This document shows, piece after piece, positions 23,351 to 34,576 of a DNA stretch of 64,000 nt; within the stretch, counting starts at the first letter, position 1; each line of letters opens with the position of its first letter. The notes below the pieces were generated by a model. The model was not told the DNA's origin. It saw only the letters and a list, made by a program, of their open reading frames with translations, and ran no database searches. This DNA comes from Coptis chinensis (taxonomy: Eukaryota > Streptophyta > Magnoliopsida > Ranunculales > Ranunculaceae): contig CM027379.1 of NCBI GenBank assembly GCA_015680905.1, positions 92,713,501-92,777,500 of the forward strand, given 5' to 3'. The position numbers were made by a program, and so were the translations under genes.

Positions 23351-23590
23351 TGACATCACCTATAGTCATACCGGAGCAGTCTTTCGAACACTTGTTGGGA
23401 AGTGAGACTTATGGACATTGGTTCCGCGATAGGATCTTGCAGTTAGGATGAAGGCATCTACTAGATGGAGAACAAGAATTCTCCGTCATGGTTGATGACA
23501 CACGACGGCGGGCTTGGCAAGTTATCATGGCATGGCAGGATGCGAAGGAACCTCATCTCTAAAGATGATGAGGACGAGGAGGATGATTAA
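23351..23590 (+). pseudogene. ORF-B remnant of element D (ends joined, middle deleted)
   Basis: It starts MTSPIVIPEQSFEHLLGSET, which aligns with the ORF-B start in element B (MEAPKMILEQSFHSLLNSPA). After about 45 codons it jumps to the C-terminal motif AWQVIMAWQDAKEPHL, matching C (WQVIMAWQDAKEPHLFAKEE). Relative to B, about 700 bases are missing. A stop lies near the start of the join. The product's function is unknown. Confidence 0.75.
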
Positions 23591-23602
23591 GCGGGAGATA
23601 AG

Positions 23603-23738
23603 GTAAGTTTTTAGTTCAGTTAGTGTCTGCTTATGTCCCAAGCAATTTATTTCTTATTAACCCCATAACGGGTGGAACTCTTATAAAGTTGCGTCAGTTT
23701 TTCTTTTCTATATTAGTATGTTTAACCTTATTTTGCAG
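23603..23738 (+). other. Intron-like segment after ORF-B in D
   Basis: It starts AAG/GTAAGTTTTTAG and ends TTATTTTGCAG. Both sites fit plant splice consensus and the 136-base length suits a plant intron. The matching segment in C (46098-46235) keeps both sites. Confidence 0.5.
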
Positions 23739-25210
23739 ATGCTCTAGAATTTCACGCATTTCAATGGTATTTCTCTACCTCATTATTTAAATACTTTGAG
23801 GACAAAGCATGCTTCTTGTTGGGGGCATAGAAACACGTGTAATTAAGGCATCTGTTAGGATATAAATATGTATAATATGCACTTGTTTTCTAGTTAAAAA
23901 ATTCAAAAAATTTTAAAATATAAATAAAAAGTATGTTATACAATTAGGAATATTGGTATTGTTTTTTTTCTCTATGCTCTCAATAATCTAGAAGTCTCAC
24001 GTAGCTTTTGTATTAGAATAGTTTTTAGAAACTTAGGCTAATATGTAGGTAATAATCCTTGCATCTATCTATAAATATGTTACATGAGTATCTATGATTG
24101 TTGGCAATAAGTTTTTGAAATCTAGGCTAGAGTACTTATTCTACAAATCCTGTGAGATTATAGCCTAAAGCCTTATATGAGTGAACATTTGAGAAATGAC
24201 ACAAGGGAGAAATAAAATCAGGATAGAGAAATCACACGTCCACTTGCTTGATTACTATACCATATCCTAAGTGAGAATTTAGGCCCTCTTTGGATCGATA
24301 TAGCCAGAAATTCAAACCTATGAATTATTTTTTCTAATTAAGCCCCCCTCGAGCCTTTCTTTAGCCTTTCATAAACCGCAAATCCTTTACCTTGTTATAA
24401 AACAAAACAAAATAAAAAATCAACCTACCCATTCTTTGAATAAGTCTGAGAATAGAGATGAAGAATAGAAAAGAGAAGAACCTTTGAAATCAAGAATTCG
24501 TTAGTCGCTTCAGAAGAAAAAAAGTAAGTTTCCATCCAAATAAAAAAATATAAAAAAAATATAAAAGGAAATAAAGAGTTAGAACTCCAAAAATAGAATC
24601 AAGGAGTCAAAAGCCAAAGAAAAAGAAAAAAAATATGGCTAAGGATGGAAACAAAGTGTAGAAACAAAAGTAACGAATAAGGTTTTCTCTAGTTACATAA
24701 TATGAAGACCCTATTATCTCAGACTTGTCCTCTTTGAATATCCATTCCTTCCTTCTTAAACCATCTCCTAATCCCAGCAACACCTAATAAAGACCTCTAA
24801 CTCAATTAGGAATAGTTTAGTGTGATAGTAAGTGACAGATGTGTTTGATCGACTCCGGCTTCCTTGTGTGTCATTGAGATGGTAAGGTAAAGTGTGCCTA
24901 GTACACACTGGAGTAGCGAAACTTGAGTGGAAAAATCAGAGTGGTTTTTGTCTTGATATTTATGTAAGGACCTACTTAAGGACGTTATTCCAAGTTTTCA
25001 AAAATGGACCTGCTAGTTCATCTCATAGTATTATTCATTGTATATATGTTTATTCGTAGATGATTGATTATTATGCATATATTAGCTTAGGTTTCGACTT
25101 GATTATTCTGTATTCATTGCTAGTGAGATGTATAGATAATTGAGACATAGATAATGAAACAATAGTTTTATTTCTGAGTCGTTGTAGTATAGATGAAGTT
25201 TGTGAGTACC
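23739..25210 (+). other. 3' untranslated region of element D, up to the B insertion
   Basis: No ORF is present, and the sequence aligns throughout with C 46236-47730. A purine-tract-like block occurs at 23795-23827. D continues at 57011 after the B insertion. Confidence 0.8.
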
Positions 25211-25848
25211 TGATAAGCACCCAAAACTGTAATATTAAACCCCGAGAGACATAACATTTTGGTCGATTATGTGTTTAATAATCATGTAATAATTATATTT
25301 TCGTACTTTTGCAGGTTTCCGCATTTAAAATGAATATAATGATAAAACATGCATCGAAGTATGGGAATACTGGAATATTTGAAGTTTCCCACTCAACCCC
25401 AGTGAAGCCCAACAAAGCCCCGACTAGAGCGAAGTTTCCAAAAGAACAAAACCGGTCTAAACGGGTCCACATATAAAGAAGCAAACAAACTTCAAGCTCA
25501 CATCCGATAAACTGGTGCCAACGTTGGCTAGTGAACCGCCAGAGCGACCAAGGCGACAAACTTTACGCAAAAGACGAGGAAGTTGTAAAATGCCAAAAAT
25601 CGGGCCGCCCATGGACATATTAAGTGGACCCACTCGGGCGGGGCCAAAAGGCATGACGAGTCAAGATATAGGTGGCAAAAAAGATGGTCACAAAATTGTG
25701 CCACCTTGCAATGTGAGAAGACACGTACCTGTTCAAAGATTGAAATGAAATTGAGCAAAGGGACAAATACAAAGCACAAAAGGACGAAACATTAAATGAA
25801 GTTTTGTTTCGTAAACAAAACTTTGGTTCAAAGGAATTCACATGCAAA

Positions 25849-25873
25849 CAAAACTTTGAATATCAAAGTTTTG
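25849..25873. repeat. Palindrome upstream of the TATA box in the B LTR
   Basis: CAAAACTTTGA and TCAAAGTTTTG form a perfect 11-base inverted repeat around ATA. It is kept in the 3' LTR (about 55890-55925) and in element A (about 2933-2957). It lies about 60 bases upstream of the TATA box, so a dimeric-factor binding site is plausible. Confidence 0.7.
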
Positions 25874-25930
25874 AATGTCTCAAATTGAGAAACGGCCAAA
25901 ACTCAATTAATCCTTCTCTAGTCTCCAGCC

Positions 25931-25940
25931 TATATATATG
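25931..25940 (+). promoter_or_regulatory. TATA box of the B 5' LTR
   Basis: CCTATATATATGAGGGGG. The 3' LTR copy is altered to CTACATATATGAGG near 55981. Confidence 0.55.
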
Positions 25941-26964
25941 AGGGGGTAGCCTTTGATATTCTTCCTTCAACATTCTATGTTTTAGCTATACATTAGTTTT
26001 ACTTTAACTTCTGTAGCTTCATTCCAGCACTTAAACTCTGTCATTTTCATTCCAAAGAAATTTTAAATATGTGTAAGTCATTTTACCCTTAATAACAGCC
26101 ATTTCTTTTCTACTTTAATTCTTGCCCTGCATTTATTTACTTAATGTATACAGCAAGTTTTATTATTCCTTTAATGACCATGAGCTAATCCCCCCCCTCA
26201 GGGGAAGGGTTATTCTGCTCGTGTGAGAATTCGGATTGACTCTTTAATATTCTAAAATCACTACTTAGGAATTAGGTATAGATTAGACATCCGGTCCCAA
26301 AATGATTGAGACTGTACAAATTTGGAGTGCTAATGCTCCGAAACAGTCGTCGCGCTGCGCTAACCGAAAATGTTCGCGTGGCGATTTCTATGGTGTCGAT
26401 GACTCTCCAATTTGTCCAGCTAATGTGGAATCGAGCCAGGAGCTGAAATGATATTCCAGAGATGAAATATTAGTTCAACTCCTTATGCTAGTGCCATGCG
26501 GCTCAGAGATGTTGGCATGCACTAGGGATCAATACTCGACGTCGTCTCCGAACCCGAGACGAATTAGAGATGTAGTGATGTGGTAATATAAATTATTGAA
26601 AAAATGATTCTTGCATGAGTATGATTAATCATTTCCTTGTTTCTCTATCTTTGTTTATCTACATCAAAATCACAGTAGTAATTTACATTATTTACATTAC
26701 CGTTAATTTAATTAAACCAACTAAAAAACCTAAAATCCTACTTACCAAAAATTGTAATTCCAGTTGGGAACCTTTCCAAGCCCTAAGGTTTGGACGATCC
26801 CTTACTCGACCTATCCTACCAAACCTACGTGAGTAAGGTAACTTGACTAAAACGAACGACTATACGGACTTTGGACTTTGGACTTTGATCTTCGGACTTC
26901 GGACTGTGGACCTCGGACTTAAGAATAAAAACCAATAAATGTACAATTAAAATTTTTTATCAAA

Positions 26965-26982
26965 TGGCGCCGCTGCCGGGAA
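26965..26982 (+). other. Primer binding site of element B
   Basis: TGGCGCCGCTGCCGGGAA lies two bases after the LTR end. It differs by one base in the first 16 from the complement expected for plant tRNA-Asp, the usual Athila primer. Confidence 0.85.
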
Positions 26983-28228
26983 GAACTCTGGACTTAACGT
27001 AATAACTGGAACACATCACGTAAAAACCCCTCCCTTACCTCTTCATTTTTTTAATTTCCATTTCTTTTGCAATACTAATGTATTACGTACCTGTTTGCCC
27101 CAACTTTTTCTACTAACAGATATTTATGAACCAGATCTTGTTTATTTTTATTAGCACAGTTTAAGTATTCCGTAGGAACTTGAAGTACTGAACTGACAAA
27201 AGAGTCTCGGAAGAAACTAAATTAGTAACACGCGAGACTAACCTGGAGTATCAACACTCCGGTTTTCAGGTACAGACCACTTTCCTTTTCAGTACTCTTT
27301 TGGACTCTCTTGTCCAGTTTATCTAGTAAGTTCACGAGCTCGGGAGTTAGTTCGATCGTGTACAAGGAATCGCGGGATGCCAGGTTTCAAATTCTTAAAC
27401 TCCTCAAACTTTGTCGAGGATATTATTTGATTGTTACTATAACCTGTTTTACCTTCCATGTTTGTGTGTTGGCATAAAAACTCTTTGCATATAAATGTGG
27501 TTCGTCATTACATCTTCATGTTAACACGATTAATATGATTCGAATATATTTGGATGTATGGATAGTTTCAAACCACCTGCTTAGAATATTTTTGTATGTA
27601 TATGTTACATCAATTCACGTACGCGGTATTTATTTGTATGAGTTCGTTCTCGACATTCCCCTAGCTCACATTTAAGTTGCACGTATCAATAGCTATAGAT
27701 TATTGCATGCGTAGGACACATTTCTATTCACATATATTTGCATATGTAGACTTCCTGTGTAAAACTAGCATGTGTTAATTGTATGTTTAGTTTCTATTTT
27801 GACATCTAACGTTTTTAATTGCATGTTTGGTAATCACGTCTCCATAATACATTAATTACGTAAACTAAAAATTTTAAATTTTAAAAATAAAAAATAAAAA
27901 ATAAAATCCTAATAATTAAAATTTCATCTTAATCATCTTAATAACACCCCGCATAATACACCATCATAAATCATCATCCTATTCCATCAGTGCCTAGGAA
28001 ACTTGCAAAAAATTGAGGTTGCCTAATTAAGGAACGTGCTAGCACGAACAACCTCCCTCAATTCTCTTAGGTGACCTAGGCTGCTGAAATATTCACACGT
28101 TATTCTAGCTTACCTGCTCAAGTTAGCAACAGCTCAGGAAAACGTGCTTCACCTCCCTCCTTCCTTAATTCTAAAACCTCCAGTCATAATTAGTTCCTTA
28201 TGAGCCTTGAATTAAAATTAGTATTTGT
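26983..28228 (+). other. Leader of element B
   Basis: A non-coding leader of about 1.25 kb, matching element A 556-1843 in reverse. No ORF or repeat stands out. Confidence 0.75.
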
Positions 28229-30080
28229 ATGAGACTACGGTCTGGTAAACATAAGGAATTAGAACTTATATATCGTCGTCGGAAATACAATAAACAATTG
28301 CTTATGCTATCTCCTAGACATAGTTCCTCCTTCGTAAACCAAAATCGTTAAACATCTCTGTTGCCATTATCTCCCTTAATTATGGCCCAGGAAAATCCCA
28401 CAGTTGAGAAACCCCTTTCGGATTTCTATACTGCCTTACAGGAAGGACCTGCCTCCTACATTAAACTCGATGCTATTGTAGGTGATTTTCGAATTCCGCC
28501 AAACATTTTCGGTTTGTTACCTGTTTACTATGGTCTAGACCATGAAAAACCGTACAATCACCTTCATCGGATGCAACAAGTAGTCACCACTTTCTGCCAT
28601 CCGACTGTTACCAACGAACAAGTCTTGCTTAGGTTGTTTCCCTTCACCTTAGCCGATAAAGCTTTAGTTTGGCTCTCACAAGCGTCCGCAATCCATTGAC
28701 ACATGGGCCAAAATCGCACAAGCATTCATGATAAAGTTCTATACTCGAAGAAAACTACGTAAATGCTTCAAAAGATTCAATTCTTTTCGCCAAAGACACC
28801 CCGTGAATCCTTTTCGAAGCATGGAGCAGATTTATCGATCGCTTCTCGAATGTCCCCATCATCAACTCGACACCGCTGTATTAGTCCGTTCATTCTTTAA
28901 TGGTCTCTCTGACCATCAAAAGGAAACCTTAGATATCATGAACAGTGGTTATTTCATGGACAAGGGCGCTACTGAAGCATATAATTTTCTTGAGAAACAG
29001 GCTTCACGAAGCACCCATTGGGGAAACACTGATTCTTCCAGATCTTCTAAAGACACTCCTACCAAAGTTACGTCTATGTTCGAGGTCAAACCCGATCCGG
29101 AATTAAAAACTCTAATTGAGTCCCTAAACAAAAAGGTCGATGCTCTTTCGGTACAAGTAAATGATCAAAAACCCAAACAGGTTATGGCTGCCAACGCTTC
29201 CCTATGTCCTCTTTGCTTAAGTCTTGAGCATGACAATTCTTATTGTCCTTTGGTATACGAGTGCCCTCCCCAACCTTCTAAAGAGGCTTGTGCTTTCAAC
29301 GTCCCTAATGCACCTTGGCAACAACATCCGAATTTAGCTTGGGCACCCCCTACCCAACAACAAGCTCCTCTGGGTGTCAACAACGTTCCTGTACGACCAC
29401 CCACGAACTACAATTCCTATCGTCAAGGAAATCCTCAGCAATTCCAGCAAGGGCAAAGTAATTTTCCCAACAATGCAAATATAGGGTACCAAAACAACCG
29501 CAACCTTGTTCCCGCTAATCAAGGATATGACTACCAAAATCAACCCCAGAATAATAACCCGGAACTAGTTCCCCTTTGCTCCCCTGGTACAATCCACAGT
29601 CGATAAAATAGATGAAACTTTTCTGACATACATGAATCAACAGAATCAAATCCTAGCTTCTATCCAACAGTCTCTTCAGCTGTTAGCTCAGGATAAAAGT
29701 CAAAAGGGCGTGTTCCCTGGCCAAGCAATTCCAAACCCTAAGCTTACAAACACTGCCTTTGAACTCAACAATGCACCAGGATCTAGTAATCCAAGCCAGG
29801 GTGAGATAAATGTCATTACCACTCTTCGTTCTGGCCGAACCATCGACAATAATATACGTATGCCAGATGAGGAATCGACGGAAACCACGGCTGACGTCCT
29901 TCCAACTCCTACCTCGCAACCTATAACGGACGAAGTTATGCCTTCCAATTCTACACCCACATCCCTAGGGAAGACGCCACTGATCCTTATGCGCGATTCT
30001 GCCCAAAAGCTCCGTTCCCTACCCGTTTGGTAAAGAACAAACGCGATGAACATTTCGATGAGATCCATGAAACCTTCAAA
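28229..30080 (+). pseudogene. gag of element B
   Basis: An ATG at 28229 opens MRLRSGKHKELELIYRRR and reaches TAA at 28349-28351. A second in-frame start at 28382 (MAQENPTVEKPLSDFYTALQ) leads into the gag domain (FRIPPNIFGLLPVYYGLDHE and LFPFTLADKALVWL). A frameshift near 28700 divides it. The zinc knuckle CPLCLSLEHDNSYC keeps all CX2CX4HX4C residues (near 29200), followed by a Gln/Asn-rich tail to about 29606. A further piece runs 29632-30033 (GVFPGQAIPNP, TTLRSGRTID). Confidence 0.9.
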
Positions 30081-30885
30081 AATTTGACCATAAACTTACC
30101 TTTCCTAGATGCACTTAAGTATTTACCCAAGCATGCCAAGTTTTTGAAGAACATGTGCACCACCAAACGACGTACGAATGTTCCTTAACAAGCGTTTCTC
30201 ACTGAACAGTTTCCCTCGATTACCACTACCAATGGTGTGGTAAAGTACAAGGACCCTGGTCGACCAACTGTACCATGCATGTTGGGCGACAAGTATACCG
30301 CTACCGCACTTTTAGACCTAGGCGCCAGTGTTAACCTACTTCCCTACTACTTATTTAAGCAGTTAGGTCTTCATGAATTAAAACCTACCAATATGACTCA
30401 AGAACTTCGCGGATCGCTTCCATCAAGTACCCAAAGGGCATAGTAGAGAACGCCATAGTCAAGGTCCAAGATTTTTACTACCCAGTTGATTTTGTCATTC
30501 TATATCTCGAAGTGGCACGTGACTCCATTCCTATCATCTTGGGGACGCCCTTTTCTTTGCAATCGCTAACTTGGCGCTCATAAATTGTTGGGACGGTTCA
30601 ATGACATTGTCTTTCGGGAACCTTTCTGTCGAGCTCAACGTATTCAAATTAATAAAACAATTTCCCGATCCTATAATGGAGGTCGAGATTAGTTTGGTTG
30701 ATAGTCTAGAACATGATTATTTCACAAACTCTTTTCCCCTAGACGAGATACACCAATTTCTTTCTTTTGATAATCCTGAGTTTGATTATGACTCGTACAT
30801 AAAGGATGTCCACGCATTATTAGAGTCGGTACCACTATTTGATCCTACTGCTGCGTTGCAAACTGATTCAGAAGAACTGGATTAG
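30081..30885 (+). pseudogene. Protease region of element B
   Basis: The retropepsin-like core has an intact DLGAS active site (LLDLGASVNLLPYYLFKQLG near 30320). A TAA at 30187-30189 and frame changes near 30440 and 30560 break it. The last part (30571-30885) ends in an acidic stretch before RT. In these elements protease lies between gag and RT in one polyprotein. Confidence 0.85.
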
Positions 30886-30903
30886 CTCATTTTCATTGAA
30901 GAG

Positions 30904-31976
30904 ATGATCCCTCACGAATCCTTGATCCCTAATCCTCCAACTCCGGATTTAAAACCTTTACCCTCTGATTTGAAGTACGTGCATCTCGATCTCGATGGTA
31001 GTCACCCTAAAATAATTTATGCTCACTTAACTACCGACGAAGAGGCACATTTGATTCATGTCATTCATGAACACCGCTCCACTATCGGATGGTCCTTAGA
31101 TGATATCAAGGGAATAGACCCTAGCATATGCACGCATCGCATACATCTCGATGACGGCACAAAGACATCGCGAGAACCACAACGCCGCCTTAATCCCGCC
31201 ATGAAGGAAGTGGTGAGAGAGGAAGTTTTATGTTTACTTGATGCGGGTATCATATACCCTATCTCTGATAGTGATTGGGTTAGTCTTGTCCACGTTGTTC
31301 CCAAAAAGTCCGGCATTCAAGTTGTACAAAATGAAAATGGTGAGTACATCTCCACTCGCATTCCATTAAAATGGAGAATTTGCATTGACTATCGCAAACT
31401 TAATATCAGAACACGTAAAGATCACTTTCCTCTCCCATTCATTGACCAGATGCTAGAACATTTAGCCGGTCATGCTTACTACTGTTTTCTTGATGGATAT
31501 TCCGGATACTTCCAAATTGTCATCGATCCCGCCGATCAAGAAAAGATAACTTTCACGTGTCCCTTTGGAACATTTGCATACAGACGAATGCCTTTTGGTG
31601 TTTGTAATGCCCAGGCACCTTCCAACGCTGCATGCTTCACATTTTCAGTGATATAGTGGAACGTTATATGGAAGTCTTCATGGACGATTTTTCCATCTAC
31701 GAAAATTCCTTTGACGACTACCTATCCAACCTTTCTAAAGTATTAACGCGTTGCGAAGAGAAAAATCTGGTACTCAATTGGGAGAAGTGTCATTTCATGG
31801 TTACCAAAGGACTTGTTCTAGGTCATACTATTTCGAAAGACGGGATAGAGGTTGATAAAGCTAAAATTGTTAAAATTGCTTCGCTACCTTTCCCACGCAG
31901 TTAAATGGATATCCGCGTGCCTTTTAAGCCACGCTGGGTTTTACAGGAGATTCATTTAGGATTTTTCTAAAGTTGC
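30904..31976 (+). pseudogene. Reverse transcriptase of element B
   Basis: Clear Ty3/gypsy RT of the Athila type: GWSLDDIKGIDPSICTHRI, KWRICIDYRKLN, HFPLPFIDQMLEHLAGHAYY, FLDGYSGYFQI, then FMDDFSIY as the catalytic motif near 31675 and LNWEKCHFMVTKGLVLGHTI. A frame change at about 31600-31640 splits palm and catalytic motif. The following tether region is shifted again, and it stops at the foldback at 31977, where RNase H should begin. Confidence 0.92.
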
Positions 31977-32036
31977 TCGACCTTTAACCAATCTCCTGCT
32001 TAAGGATGCAGTAGCAGGGGATTGGTTAAAGGTCGA
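31977..32036. repeat. Foldback palindrome at a deletion junction in B pol
   Basis: Two 24-base arms (31977-32000 and 32013-32036), identical but for one base, flank the loop TAAGGATGCAGT. The left arm is the normal RT tether sequence (ARPLTN); the right arm is its inverted copy. Right of it the sequence resumes in integrase, so RNase H and the integrase zinc finger are missing. Confidence 0.9.
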
Positions 32037-32993
32037 ATTACCAAATGAAATATGATGCCCCTAAATCCTATCTTGATTGTGGAAATTTTTTATGTTTGGG
32101 GCATTGATTTTATGGGACCTTTCCCTATTTCTCAAGGTTTTCTATACATTTTAGTCGTTGTAGACTATATGTCCAAATGGATTAAGGCACTCGCATGTCA
32201 CTCAAATGACCATAAGACTGTCGTGAAATTTGTTAAAGAAAACATTTTCTCTCATTTTGGTGTCCCTAAAGCTATCATCAGTGATGGGGGTACACATTTT
32301 TGTAGTAAACTTTTTGGGTTTTTAATGAAGAAATATGGAGTTACTCACAAAGTTGCTACTCCATATCACCCACAAACGAGTGGCCAAGTGGAAGTCTCTA
32401 ACAGAGAGATAAAGCCTATTCTGGAGAAAACTGTCAACCCATCAAGAAAAGACTAGTCTCTCCGCTTATCGGATGCCTTGTGGGCATCTTGAGCGATATT
32501 TAAGACACCTATAGGGATGTCTCCTTACCGCATTATTTTTGGAAAACCTTGTCATCTGCCAGTTGAACTTGAGCATCGTGCCCTTAGGGCCATCAAAAGC
32601 CTCAATTACAATATCATCGAGGCAGGCGAGAAGCGAAAACTGCAATTAAATGAGCTTGAGGAGATTCGGAGTGATGCTTATGATCTCTCGAAATCCTATA
32701 AAGCAAACATGAAAAGAGTGCACGACAAGCACATTTTGCGTAAGGATTTTAAAATTAGCCAAAAAGTTTTACTGTACAACTCCAGATTACACATTTTTCC
32801 TGGTAAATTGAAAACACGATGGTCTGGTCCTTTCATTGTGTCAGCTGTGAAACATTATGGGGCAATCTCTTTGCTTAATCCACAAGATAACAGCGAATTT
32901 CAAGTCAATGGACAACGCCTAAAACATTACCATGAATTACGCTCACCAGATGTTGAACAAACTCTTCTTCAGGATCCGGTCTATACAGACTAG
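32037..32993 (+). pseudogene. Integrase core and C-terminus of element B
   Basis: It begins within the integrase at [15 protein letters not shown] (first catalytic Asp), then [14 protein letters not shown] (second Asp) and [12 protein letters not shown] (Glu), so the D,D-35-E triad is present. A frame break at about 32450-32515 removes part of the core. The remaining C-terminus includes [20 protein letters not shown] and the GPFIV...GAISL region, ending at TAG 32991-32993. The zinc-finger N-terminus is missing. Confidence 0.9.
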
Positions 32994-34357
32994 ATGTTTC
33001 GTTTTCGTACTCAATCTTGTTTCTATAGAGGGTACGCCATTTTGGTAGCCAGGCCATCTTCTATCTTATGATCTCCATAGTTCTTTGAAGTGTGTGGTTG
33101 CAAGCGCCGGAACCTTAGTCCACGAAAACTCTATTTCAGAACTGAGTGTAAATGTCTTCTGCAACACGAGCAAACGTGCTTTTCGGTAAACGATGGGTAC
33201 CTAAAATTTCACCTCCTTCCTTCTCTTCCCATTTCTACTCTCTACCTCGCGAACTTCAACTAATCATTTGGTGTAAATCTCACTCATCACGAATAGGGAA
33301 TGGTCATAGTACTTTTGCTCGTAAACGACGTGCGTGAAGGATGGGTGGTGTATGCATTGTCAAACACCCTTCTGTCTTGACTTCCTATCCGATACTAGCC
33401 AGTTTAAGGTATACTTTTGTTTGACACCAGCTGCGCAGGATAGTCTTCGTCGCCACGCCGTTTCTCCCACAGGTTGGGATTCGTCTTGAGGATCTAACGT
33501 TAAAAGACTCACCTTGTAGATATGTTTATATTGTTGCCTTTTCCATTTGCATTAAGTTTTGCACATGAGATTCATGTCCAACCTCAGATGTCGCATACTT
33601 GGAACACAAACGGGTAATGCATTCCACCAGACCAACCCTAGAATTGGTTACTTTAAGATCCCTTGGGGAGGTTTGAGGATAGTCGTATGTAATAAGGGCA
33701 ATTTTATTAGACCGTAGCGCGCACGGTCCAGAATGGTACCGTCCTACCCCTAACCCCATAATACATAAAGGTAAAGCCACAGTCTGGTTGGATTGGGTTC
33801 GCTCCAGAGCCAACATGACAGTTGTCTATGATTTAAGATGGTGACTCTTCTGGACATCCACTGTTCTTCACGTATATCTCCCTTGTATATAAATAAAACC
33901 CTTGTTTATAAATAAAATACTCTCCTTCTTTTCAAAAACTCTTATGACCTTTGAATGACTTATACAATTGGATAACATTTTTTGTGCCGATCATTTCGAT
34001 ATCTCATTCATCCAATTCGGAGTCCAAACGAGTCGTGGGCAAGCGTTTAGTTTTTTTAGGCTTAAATCGGGTTTTTGGCTTGATTTGGGATTGAGAAAAT
34101 TTTTGGCCCAACCAAAATATCGAAATCTCGGGCCCTTTAAACCCGACAAACCCGACCACACGCGTCACCATCACTCATTTCTTTTTCCCTAAATTCCGGA
34201 TCTTGCCCCTTCTCATTTAAGTCTCGCACGAGACAGACCCACGCTAATTCCAGGTCTCGCGCGAGACTCTTACAACTCCGACCACAATTCCCTTCCGTCA
34301 GCAAGTCCTATTTCTCCCCCTCATCATTAATCAATATCCAGCCTCTCCCTAAGACCA
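32994..34357 (+). other. Post-pol spacer of element B
   Basis: It includes a block at about 33030-33125 homologous to C 42235-42340 and D 22240-22345. The 61-codon ORF at 33152-33337 has no recognisable domain. No other gene is seen before ORF-A1. Confidence 0.6.
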
Positions 34358-34576
34358 GTGATGGCTGGTAACAGGCGCATTTGTGTGGATAAATGTTTTA
34401 GAAATTTATTTGAAAACGGGGTGTTTGCTCCATTCTTTGATAATGAAATTCACTCTAGAGGATGGGAGTACTTGTTATATGCTAATGGAGGGCTTTATTC
34501 CAAGGATTTTGTGATGAAATTCTACGACAATGGGAGCTTTAATGGCGACCATTTTTGTGTTACCGTCGAGGGTGTG
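34358..34576 (+). pseudogene. ORF-A1 of element B, 5' part (split by element C)
   Basis: It reads GNRRICVDKCFRNLFENGVF and FAPFFDNEIHSRGWEYL, then DFVMKFYDNGSFNGDHFCVT. This aligns with the start of ORF-A in C (LEHAFASDRFAPFYDAEMIR, LVEQFYKKRELEGDRIFIKV). The frame is cut at GTCGAGGGTGTG by the C insertion, and the continuation is at 49394. Confidence 0.88.

Larger units (their letters stand above)
25211..26962 (+). repeat. 5' LTR of element B
   Basis: It starts TGATAAGCACCC, ends TTTTTTATCA, is 1752 bp long, and is followed by AA and the primer site. It has a TATA box at 25931 and a palindrome at 25849-25873. Confidence 0.93.
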
